Positions 7,201 to 13,211 of a stretch of 13,211 bases of DNA are shown piece by piece. A program made the position numbers and the translations under genes. The stretch covers positions 1 to 13,211 of the forward strand of contig NZ_JBNQGD010000218.1 of the NCBI RefSeq assembly GCF_050436765.1. The letters run 5' to 3'. This stretch comes from Arachidicoccus sp050436765. GTDB taxonomy: Bacteria > Bacteroidota > Bacteroidia > Chitinophagales > Chitinophagaceae. The notes beneath the pieces were generated by a model. The model saw only the letters and a program-made list of their open reading frames with translations, ran no database searches and was not told the origin of the DNA. Within the stretch, counting starts at the first letter, position 1. Every line of letters starts with the position of its first letter.

Positions 7201-7227
7201 ACAAAAAGAAATAATTTATTAGTGGTT
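7201..7227 (+). repeat. 27-base direct repeat, right copy (native sigma gene end)
   Basis: Matches 4771-4797 at 25 of 27 positions. Here the repeat carries the real end of the sigma reading frame (Asn-His-TAA on the minus strand, stop at 7219-7221) and the downstream AT-rich sequence. Confidence 0.85.
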
Positions 7228-7374
7228 CAGCATATAAGCAAGCAGCAATACCAATGCGGTTTCCTTTGAGCCGAAGAAATGGGTCTGTATCATGCGGGAG
7301 GCTTTGACCATATAGTCATTGATAGTCGAGGTCGAAATACCCAAGAGGATGCTGACTTCTTCATAATGAAGCGG
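7219..7374 (-). pseudogene. ECF sigma factor, C-terminal fragment (region 4)
   Basis: The minus strand encodes the last 51 residues of a sigma-70 family ECF factor: LHYEEVSILLGISTSTINDY is the region 4 helix-turn-helix that reads the -35 element, followed by MVKASRMIQTHF and a hydrophobic end LVLLLAYMLNH. The frame meets a stop just upstream (7375-7377), where sequence switches to an unrelated plus-strand gene fragment, so regions 2 and linker are absent. It was probably the partner of the FecR gene now about 2.7 kb away on the same strand. The fragment cannot act as a sigma factor. Confidence 0.75.
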
Positions 7375-7376
7375 CT

Positions 7377-7718
7377 AAATTGCTCAAAAAGAAAGGTTTT
7401 ATAGAGGGTAGAAAACCCAATTATTTTATATCTGCACAGATTGCAGAAGCAACAGGACAAAGAGCAGAATATATTAAAAATAGAGGATTTAAAGACGACC
7501 ATTACAAGAAAATGGTCATAAATCTCCTTGAACAATACGGCAAAGCGTCTAAAGAAGATATTGACAAATTGCTGCTAGACCTGCTTCCTATTGTTTTAGA
7601 TGAAGCACAGAAAAAGAATAAAATACGGAACTTGTTGTACGCTATGAGCTCGAAGGATAATATAATTAAAAATGAAGGAAGTAGAATCAAACCACAATGG
7701 GTTTTAGTAAAGAAATAG
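7377..7718 (+). pseudogene. C-terminal fragment of a COG2865/AlbA_2-type DNA-binding protein
   Basis: About 113 codons in frame to the TAG at 7716-7718, with no proper start: homology begins abruptly at AKLLKKKGFIEGRKPNYFIS, beside the sigma fragment. The sequence IAEATGQRAEYIKNRGFKDD, then HYKKMVINLLEQYGKASKEDIDKLL and a winged-helix-like end (IKNEGSRIKPQWVLVKK), resembles the C-terminal part of predicted transcriptional regulators/ATP-binding proteins of the Schlafen AlbA_2 class. These are common in Bacteroidota accessory regions. The AlbA_2 domain itself is lost. A TTG at 7380 could initiate a 112-residue product, but I take it as a remnant. Family naming is from memory of the C-terminal pattern. 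Confidence 0.6.
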
Positions 7719-7790
7719 GTAAGTTTAGTAAAGAATTTAAGTAAAGTATGTTGTAAATGATTGATTATTAAACAATTGCCTTTACTAAAA
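7702..7790. repeat. AT-rich inverted repeat after the COG2865 remnant
   Basis: TTTTAGTAAAG (7702-7712) and a second copy TTTAGTAAAG (7724-7733) are both perfectly complementary to CTTTACTAAAA (7780-7790). The TTTAGTAAAGAA unit thus occurs twice in direct order and once inverted, between two convergent gene remnants. It might act as a weak bidirectional transcription end, but the loop is long and there is no GC-rich stem. Confidence 0.35.
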
Positions 7791-7832
7791 TATGTGATAC
7801 AATAAATAATTAGATAAAGTTTTCAATAATAA

Positions 7833-8191
7833 TTAATTCAAAGAAAATTGAAACCATATTGGAATATGATCTGAAACAGTTCTTGCTTCACTTAGATTAT
7901 CAAACGACTCGTAAAATTTAATAACCCCTGAGTTAATGAAATTAATTCTTTGTGCATTATAAAATATATTATCAAATTCAGATGCGAGGCACTCATTATT
8001 CACTCATTCCATCTTTAGAGTTGTCTTTTGATCTTCAAAAATTGGTTTATATCCCATTTTTTTTAATGAAAAAAAACGGTGTGGGACTCCGGGCAATTAA
8101 AATCACCATTAAAAATTAAATTTTTATCTGGATATTCTGCTGGAAGGAATCTTAATAACTTATGTAAAAAGGATATAAACGCGGTTCTTTC
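7833..8191 (-). pseudogene. Endonuclease/exonuclease/phosphatase (DNase I-like) remnant
   Basis: The minus strand carries the C-terminal third of an EEP-family metal-dependent hydrolase. Seen in order: RTAFISFLHKLL, FLPAEYPDKNLIFNGDFNCP (the GDFN metal/catalytic motif), then a one-base frameshift near 8066 within runs of T and A. LKKMGYKPIFEDQKTTLK follows, then an in-frame TGA (8007-8009), NNECLASEFDNIFYN, VIKFYESFDNL, and finally ARTVSDHIPIWFQF with the conserved SDH catalytic motif before TAA at 7833-7835. Upstream, an in-frame stop at 8192-8194 ends recognisable homology, so the N-terminal two thirds are missing. Three independent lesions make this a clear pseudogene. It lies tail to tail with the COG2865 remnant. 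Confidence 0.75.
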
Positions 8192-8317
8192 TTAGATTAC
8201 TTTAAAGTGCAAAATTGACTCAAAAAATCGCTTAATCTTAATTTTTAGACTAATTTTTTCTCCATTTCTGTTTGTCTTGTAGATATTAGCTGTGAAAAAT
8301 CGCCATTTTAAATAAAT
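8192..8317. other. AT-rich spacer upstream of the Fic operator region
   Basis: No gene seen. TTAGACTAA at 8245-8253 is the reverse complement of the first nine bases of the operator-like repeat found at 8318-8406 and could be an inverted half-site, though nine AT-rich bases may match by chance. Confidence 0.35.
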
Positions 8318-8335
8318 TTAATCTAATAAATTCTA
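8318..8335 (+). repeat. Operator-like repeat, copy 1
   Basis: TTAATCTAATAAATTCTA; differs from copies 2 and 3 only at base 4 (A for G). It lies just upstream of the candidate -33 element of the Fic gene promoter. Confidence 0.8.
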
Positions 8336-8340
8336 CCTTT

Positions 8341-8372
8341 ATTGGCAGTTAGTCTAATAAATTCTACTTTTG
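8341..8372 (+). promoter_or_regulatory. Candidate promoter of the Fic gene
   Basis: TACTTTTG (8365-8372) is an exact match to the Bacteroidota -7 element TAnnTTTG; ATTG (8341-8344) sits 20 bases upstream as the -33 element, close to the usual spacing. Transcription would begin near 8379, giving a leader of about 30 bases. Operator-like repeat copy 2 covers the spacer and the first two bases of the -7 element, and copies 1 and 3 flank the promoter, which suggests repression by steric block. Confidence 0.6.
8349..8366 (+). repeat. Operator-like repeat, copy 2
   Basis: TTAGTCTAATAAATTCTA, identical to copy 3. It overlaps the promoter spacer and the start of the -7 element. It starts 31 bases after copy 1, about three helical turns. 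Confidence 0.8.
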
Positions 8373-8388
8373 AGTTGTAAAAAGCATT

Positions 8389-8406
8389 TTAGTCTAATAA
8401 ATTCTA
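8389..8406 (+). repeat. Operator-like repeat, copy 3
   Basis: TTAGTCTAATAAATTCTA, ending four bases before the Fic start codon and starting 40 bases after copy 2, near four helical turns. It covers the predicted leader and the place a ribosome would bind. Confidence 0.8.
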
Positions 8407-8410
8407 TGAT

Positions 8411-9868
8411 ATGGCAAATTTTCGCGAAATAGTCTTTGCGTCTTCTGACAAAGCTATATCTAAAAAGATACAGCAGCAGGTCAAAGTAGGGCAGCTCAGA
8501 AAGATTGCCCCGAGAATTTATACATCTAATCTGGCGGATGAACCTAAAAAAATAGTTTTACGGAATTGGTATATTATTCTTTCTCATTTATTCCCTGGTG
8601 CTATCCTCAGTCATCGGAGTGCTATTGAAGGAAAGCCGGTGGATAATCAAATCTACCTCACCTATTCATCTGCAAGGAATGTGCAATTACCAGGACTTAC
8701 CGTGCACTTGTTAAAAGGATTTGACAAAGAAATCGGGACAGTACTCTTTTTTGAAAATCTGTATCGCTCTGCCGAGCCGAGGGCATATCTTGAAAATATG
8801 GAACAGACCCGTAACACCTCAGGCTTTCCTAAAATATTGCCGCGTGATATGTTGGAAAGTAAAATGGAAGCTATTATCAGAACGAGGGGAGAAAATGAAT
8901 TGAATAAAATAAGGGATGATGCAAGAGGGCTTTTATCTGCATTGGAAATGGAGAAAGAGTTTGAACACCTGAGCAAATTAATCAGCGCTTTATTATCTAC
9001 ACAACCAGCACGTATACTGAACAGCGATGTCGCGAAAGCGAGGGCTCACGGAGAGCCGTTTGATCCAGATAGGATAACCCTTTTTAACTTGCTATACGAT
9101 GAATTGGCAGGCAATGACTTTAAGAACTATCGGGACAGCAATGTAACAAATAAGAGTTATCATTGTTTTGCATTTTTTGAAAGTTATTTTTCTAATTTTA
9201 TTGAGGGAACGGAATTTGCAGTTAGCGAAGCTAAGGAAATCATCACAACAGAGACACCACTCCCTGAAAGGGATGAGGACTCTCATGATATTTTGGGTAC
9301 ATATCAGATAGTGAGTAACCAAAAAGAAATGCGTATATTGCCGGAATCGGCAGAGCATTTATTGGGTTTATTGAGGAATCGGCACGAAATATTATTGAGA
9401 GCAAGAGTTAGTAAGAAACCTGGGCAGTTCAAAGATCTGAATAACCGCGCAGGTGATACGGAGTTTGTTGACTGGAAGTTGGTAGCAGGTACACTAAAAA
9501 AAGGCTATCAGTGGTATACATTGCTACAAGATCCATTTGCAAGAGCTTGTTACATGATGTTTCTTATCTCAGAAGTACATCCGTTTCTTGATGGAAATGG
9601 CAGAATAGCGCGGGTAATGATGAATGCAGAACTTACATCAAAAGGAATGTCCAAGATTATTATACCAACTGTTTACCGTATAGACTATTTGGATGCTATC
9701 AGGAAGCTCACCCGAAAGAGGGAGGCATCTACATATATACGCATGCTTACTAGGGCATATGCCTTCAGTGCATCCATATATGGGGAAGATTTAGAGGCAA
9801 TAGAAGGCTATTTGAAAAAATGTAATGCCTTCGAAGCCAGTGAGCAGTATATACTCAAATTCAAGTAA
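8411..9868 (+). CDS. Fic-family AMPylase with AbiEi-like N-terminal regulator region
   Basis: The Fic fold transfers AMP (or a related group) from a nucleotide to a target protein. In this 485-residue protein the full catalytic motif HPFLDGNGRIAR is at 390-401, with His390 as the base and Asp394 as the Mg ligand. A class II self-inhibitory motif SNFIEG (261-266; S/T-xxx-E-G) should place Glu265 in the active site. GQFKDLNNRAGDTEFV (338-353) fits the target-binding flap. The first 130 residues resemble a winged-helix AbiEi antitoxin: GQLRKIAPRIYTSN (27-40), ILSHRSAIEG (65-74), LPGLTVHLLKG (93-103). That half may bind the three promoter repeats and repress the gene, so regulator and enzyme would be one polypeptide. 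No separate antitoxin gene is adjacent. Fic assignment is firm; the AbiEi reading is inference. Confidence 0.85.
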   Translation: MANFREIVFASSDKAISKKIQQQVKVGQLRKIAPRIYTSNLADEPKKIVLRNWYIILSHLFPGAILSHRSAIEGKPVDNQIYLTYSSARNVQLPGLTVHLLKGFDKEIGTVLFFENLYRSAEPRAYLENMEQTRNTSGFPKILPRDMLESKMEAIIRTRGENELNKIRDDARGLLSALEMEKEFEHLSKLISALLSTQPARILNSDVAKARAHGEPFDPDRITLFNLLYDELAGNDFKNYRDSNVTNKSYHCFAFFESYFSNFIEGTEFAVSEAKEIITTETPLPERDEDSHDILGTYQIVSNQKEMRILPESAEHLLGLLRNRHEILLRARVSKKPGQFKDLNNRAGDTEFVDWKLVAGTLKKGYQWYTLLQDPFARACYMMFLISEVHPFLDGNGRIARVMMNAELTSKGMSKIIIPTVYRIDYLDAIRKLTRKREASTYIRMLTRAYAFSASIYGEDLEAIEGYLKKCNAFEASEQYILKFK

Positions 9869-9905
9869 CCTGCATGGAATGGTGTTCAACAAGTATATTA
9901 TTGGG

Positions 9906-11348
9906 TTATTTCTTTTTCAGAATTAAATAATAAATAGGGATCCCCAATAATATAATGCCTAGACCAGGAAGTGTATAATTGGTTTCAAAAATCAATAACA
10001 ATATTGCTAATATGGTGGCAACCAAAATATAAATTGCCGGTAAAAAAGGATAACCAAATGCTTTATAAGTGCGCTCCTCGTCTGGACGCTTTATTCTGAG
10101 AATATAAATGCCGATTATTGTAAGCACATAAAAAACTAGTACTCCAAAAATTACTAGCGCCAGCAAGTCATTATATTTTCCTGAAAGACAAAGTAAAGAG
10201 GCCCACAAACATTGGACCCAAAGGCTGTAACCGGGTACTCGTTGTTTATTCAGAGTTCCGGCTTTACGGAAAAATAATTTATCGCAGGCCATTGTATAAT
10301 AAACCCTTGCGCCAGCAAGTATTAATCCATTATTGCAGCCAAAAGTAGAAACCATAATCATTAAAGCAATAATGAGTGTGCCACTAGAACCAAAAATATG
10401 TTCAGCTGCTACAATGCCTATTCGATCATCTTTAGCGAAAGCGATTTCGTGCATGGGTAAAACTGCCAAATACATTATATTAGTTAAGACGTAAATGATG
10501 GTTACAATCAATGTACCGAGAAATAAGCTGAGTCCTAAATTTCGTTTAGGTCTATTTACTTCACTTGCAATCATCGTTACATTGTGCCAGGAATCGCTTG
10601 AAAACAGAGTTCCTTTCATAGCAACAGCAATGGCACCCATAAATGCTAATCCTGTTAACCCTGTTTTTATCAATTGCCCATTTTGATTTTTTAAGGAAGA
10701 GAGCGTCCAGGCATTTTGCCAGTTCGCATGCCATATTTCAGCTTTTGCACCCCAACTCAAACCAAAAACTATTAATGCCAGTAAAGAGAATATTTTAATA
10801 ATTGTAAAAGATGTTTGTATGATTGTTCCCTTTTTAATGCCCCTGCTATTGATATAGGTTAATAATATTATCATGCCTATAGCCAGTAATTGGGCGGCAG
10901 AAACTGAAAACCAACTTGTCGCAAATAAGATTTTATTTTCTCCGACTGCCGGAATTACATATGCTGTAAATTTTGCAAAGGCTACCGCGACTGCCGCGAT
11001 AGTACCCGTTTGAATAACTGCAAAAAATGACCAACCATATAAAAAGCCAACCAATGGATTATAAGCTTCGCGAAGATATACATATTGGCCGCCTGCCCTA
11101 GGAAACATAGCCGCTAACTCTCCATAGCTTAACGCGGCAATCATTGTTACAATACCAGCAAGCACCCACATAAGTAAGAAATAACCGGCAGAACCAACAC
11201 TACGAGCTATCTCGGAGCTTACAATAAAAATTCCGGAGCCAATCATAGAGCCGGCTACAATCATCGTGGCATCCAACAAACCAAGGCTCTTTTTAAAGCC
11301 TTCCTTATTGGCGTTTCTTGTTGTAGATATTACTGGTTGATTTTGCAT
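9906..11348 (-). CDS. APC-superfamily amino-acid permease
   Basis: Inner-membrane amino-acid transporter or exchanger, 480 residues, with about twelve hydrophobic helices. Helix 1 has the unwound substrate-binding segment GSMIGSGIF (33-41), the hallmark of the LAT/SteT-type APC branch. ALSYGELAAMFPRAGGQYVYLREAY (72-96) is the conserved helix 2-3 loop. A cytoplasmic IKRPDEERTYKAFGYPFLP precedes the last helices, also typical. The protein ends in a KKK tail. Substrate cannot be fixed from sequence; neutral or hydroxylated amino acids are plausible. It converges with the Fic gene (37-base gap, no obvious hairpin terminator) and diverges from the DUF885 gene with 273 bases between starts. Start ATG 11348 gives a short cytoplasmic tail before helix 1. 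Confidence 0.88.
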   Translation of the reverse strand: MQNQPVISTTRNANKEGFKKSLGLLDATMIVAGSMIGSGIFIVSSEIARSVGSAGYFLLMWVLAGIVTMIAALSYGELAAMFPRAGGQYVYLREAYNPLVGFLYGWSFFAVIQTGTIAAVAVAFAKFTAYVIPAVGENKILFATSWFSVSAAQLLAIGMIILLTYINSRGIKKGTIIQTSFTIIKIFSLLALIVFGLSWGAKAEIWHANWQNAWTLSSLKNQNGQLIKTGLTGLAFMGAIAVAMKGTLFSSDSWHNVTMIASEVNRPKRNLGLSLFLGTLIVTIIYVLTNIMYLAVLPMHEIAFAKDDRIGIVAAEHIFGSSGTLIIALMIMVSTFGCNNGLILAGARVYYTMACDKLFFRKAGTLNKQRVPGYSLWVQCLWASLLCLSGKYNDLLALVIFGVLVFYVLTIIGIYILRIKRPDEERTYKAFGYPFLPAIYILVATILAILLLIFETNYTLPGLGIILLGIPIYYLILKKK

Positions 11349-11421
11349 GCAGCTTTTACTTTACTGATGAAATAAAAACTAAAAATAAATTGTTTCAATA
11401 AATTCTATTTGCCGTTAATTA

Positions 11422-11444
11422 ATCAATATTAACACGATATTGAT
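11422..11444. promoter_or_regulatory. Dyad in the permease/DUF885 divergent region, possible operator
   Basis: ATCAATAT and ATATTGAT form perfect 8-base arms around a 7-base spacer (TAACACG), 74 bases upstream of the permease start. A site between divergent genes is a common place for a shared regulator, but no regulator gene is next door and the arms are AT-rich. Confidence 0.35.
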
Positions 11445-11561
11445 ATTATTATGTGAGCGTGCCCTCAAACATTCGTGTATTCCGACCGTTTTTGTTAACA
11501 GCTATCAAAATCTTGCCAACATTCGCTAATTTCTGTGTAATCATCTATACGATAGCCTTAA

Positions 11562-11569
11562 TATCTTTG
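11562..11569 (+). promoter_or_regulatory. Candidate -7 element for the DUF885 gene
   Basis: TATCTTTG matches the Bacteroidota -7 consensus TAnnTTTG and lies 52 bases before the start codon, implying a leader near 46 bases. The best -33-like TTG-type sequence (TTCTGTG, 11531-11537) is 24 bases away, longer than ideal, so confidence is modest. Confidence 0.35.
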
Positions 11570-11621
11570 GTTAGACAGGCATTTATTGTTATTGCCATTC
11601 CTCCCTGAAAAAAATATTTAT

Positions 11622-13211
11622 ATGAAAGCTGTAGCTGCTTTGAAAAAAATAATAGAATCGCTTCTGATAGTTTCTGTTTTAATGTTGAATATTCCTTTAT
11701 CATCATTCGCACAACAAATGAATGAATCAAAGGATAATGAAATGGCGCCCTCCGTAAGAGAATATATGGCAGGATTAAGGGATCTAAACCGTGCTTATTA
11801 TGACATGAATTATACCATATTAGCACAAAAAGAAGCGGCCTATTTTAAGAGTTGGAAACAAAAGATGCAGCTGTTCCAGTTCGATAAGTTTAGCCAGGGA
11901 GCAAAAGTCGATTATATCTTGCTTTCGAAAAATATAGAGAGAAATGAAAGCGATTTGGCTGATCAACAAAAAAGCTGGGACGAACTTCAACCGGTTTTGC
12001 CTTTCGCCGACCAAATTTTGGAGCTTGTCAAAATGAGGCATTGGGGAAGCACTCCTGATGCAAAACTAGTGGCTACTATTTATGATTCTATTGGAAAAGA
12101 GATACAGACTGCCCAAGAAAAATTGTCTCAAACAAATTTAACCGGGATTCATTCATTACCGATTGTCATGAATATTATGCATTCGTTAAGGGGAAATTTA
12201 AGAGACGTTTATAATTTTTATAATGGCTATGACCCTTCTTTTACTTGGTGGGTAGCTACTTCTTTCAGGCAGACAGATTCCTTATTTGACATTTATACAG
12301 AAAAGATACAAAATAAAATATCTAACAATTTGGCTAGTAATGATGGTAGCGGCATTCCAGGTGTGCCTATTGGTTTGGCGAAAGTAAAGCAATCTTTAAA
12401 TTTCGAAATGATTCCATATTCTGCTGATGAATTGGTAAATATTGCGAAGCAAGAATACGACTGGTGTCTAAAAGAAATGAAGAAGGCTTCCGCACAAATG
12501 GGTTACAAAGACGACTGGCATGCCGCATTAGAGGCTGTAAAGAATGACTATGTGCCGGTAGGGCAACAACCTGCATTAATCGATAGTTTACAAAATGAAG
12601 CACTGGACTTTGTTGCCGCTCATAAGCTTATAGATATCCCCCCTTTGGCCAAAGAAACCTGGACAATGAAAATGATGTCACCAAAAGAGCAATTAATTAA
12701 CCCGTTTTTTTATGGAGGAATTTTAATTAGTATCTCTTATCCAACCAATACAATGAGCTATTCAGATAAGCTGGAAAGTTTGAGGGGAAATAATATTTAT
12801 TTTTCGCGTGCCACCGTTTTTCATGAATTATTGCCTGGGCATTATCTGCAGGCCTATATGAATGAACGCTACAAAACATATCGAAGACCTTTTCAAACTG
12901 CTTTTTGGACCGAAGGATGGGCTTTTTATTGGGAAATGCTTTTATGGGATAATGGTTTCGATAAAACACCCGAACAGAAAATTGGTGCTTTGTATTGGAG
13001 AATGACACGCTGTGCCCGAATTATCTTTACCATGAATTTTCATTTGGGGCACTGGACACCCAAACAATGTGTTGATTACTTGGTAAATAGTGCTGGCTTA
13101 GAAAGAAAAAATGCAGAAGCCGAAGTGAGGCGTTCTTTTGGAGGAGAATACGATCCCCTCTATCAAATAGCCTACATGATCGGGGCATTACAATTTAGAG
13201 CACTTCATCAT
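11622..13211 (+). CDS. Secreted DUF885 metallopeptidase-like protein (3' end outside window)
   Basis: Reading frame of 530 codons open to the end of the window; family members are usually near 570-600 residues, so only a short C-terminal part is missing. Residues 1-31 form a signal peptide (KK, then a hydrophobic core, then SFA before QQ), so the protein is exported. The DUF885 signature is present: FHELLPGHYLQAY with His401, Glu402 and His407 in a zinc-binding HExxPGH arrangement, and FWTEGWAFYWE with Glu431 as the likely third ligand. MTRCARIIFTMNFHLGHWTP follows as in the family. A peptidase role is expected from the motif, but substrates are unknown. It is divergent from the amino-acid permease, consistent with peptide breakdown feeding uptake; that link is inference. 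Confidence 0.85.
   Translation, partial: MKAVAALKKIIESLLIVSVLMLNIPLSSFAQQMNESKDNEMAPSVREYMAGLRDLNRAYYDMNYTILAQKEAAYFKSWKQKMQLFQFDKFSQGAKVDYILLSKNIERNESDLADQQKSWDELQPVLPFADQILELVKMRHWGSTPDAKLVATIYDSIGKEIQTAQEKLSQTNLTGIHSLPIVMNIMHSLRGNLRDVYNFYNGYDPSFTWWVATSFRQTDSLFDIYTEKIQNKISNNLASNDGSGIPGVPIGLAKVKQSLNFEMIPYSADELVNIAKQEYDWCLKEMKKASAQMGYKDDWHAALEAVKNDYVPVGQQPALIDSLQNEALDFVAAHKLIDIPPLAKETWTMKMMSPKEQLINPFFYGGILISISYPTNTMSYSDKLESLRGNNIYFSRATVFHELLPGHYLQAYMNERYKTYRRPFQTAFWTEGWAFYWEMLLWDNGFDKTPEQKIGALYWRMTRCARIIFTMNFHLGHWTPKQCVDYLVNSAGLERKNAEAEVRRSFGGEYDPLYQIAYMIGALQFRALHH

Noticed and set aside
8318..8406. Triple repeat as a CRISPR array or iteron origin
   Set aside because: Units of 18 bases with unequal 13- and 22-base spacers, overlapping a promoter, with no cas or replication gene; operator function fits better.
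11396..11406. AATAAATTCTA resembling the Fic operator, upstream of the permease
   Set aside because: Only the AT-rich part matches; the TTAGTC half is absent and it occurs once, so chance is likely.
11545..12041. Open frames on the minus strand inside the DUF885 gene
   Set aside because: They lie antisense to a strongly recognisable coding frame and encode nothing family-like.

Overview
The window looks like Bacteroidota chromosome, probably Chitinophagaceae or a sphingobacterial relative. The evidence is AT-rich DNA, start codons without clear Shine-Dalgarno sequences, several matches to the Bacteroidota -7 promoter element TAnnTTTG, an ECF sigma/FecR pair, and family members typical of that phylum. 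The assignment is inference from protein and promoter style.

Layout: (1) 84-3599 is a compact high-affinity phosphate uptake operon, pstS-pstC-pstA-pstB, with gaps of 15-29 bases and no phoU in view. (2) 3600-3833 is intergenic and ends in the 3' half of a tRNA (Lys-like) with no 5' half, which looks like an attachment-site scar. (3) About 3834-7374 is a patch that reads as richer in GC. On the minus strand it holds the two ends of a broken sigma-factor/anti-sigma locus: an ECF sigma C-terminus at its right edge, and a 44-residue single-span membrane peptide plus a frameshifted, truncated FecR at its left edge. Between sigma and FecR sits a 2.4 kb plus-strand cassette (quinone-oxidoreductase-like MDR enzyme and AraC regulator). 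The cassette is framed by a 31-base near-perfect inverted repeat and, outside that, a 27-base near-perfect direct repeat that duplicates the last codons of the sigma gene. No transposase or integrase is visible. (4) About 7377-8410 is a gene graveyard: the C-terminus of a COG2865/AlbA_2-type protein (+) and a decayed DNase I-like (EEP) nuclease (-). Three 18-base direct repeats then sit on the promoter of the next gene. (5) 8411-9868 encodes an intact Fic enzyme with what looks like an AbiEi-type N-terminal DNA-binding region. (6) An APC-family amino-acid permease (-) faces it tail to tail, and a secreted DUF885 metallopeptidase-like protein (+, running off the window) is divergent from the permease.

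How the genes fit together: the pst operon works alone in phosphate import. The oxidoreductase and AraC gene form a two-gene self-regulated unit that appears to have moved as a cassette. The Fic gene appears to be an autoregulated, self-inhibited toxin-like enzyme, whose own N-terminus may bind the promoter repeats. The permease and DUF885 protein share a 273-base divergent regulatory region and could be coupled in peptide breakdown and amino-acid uptake.
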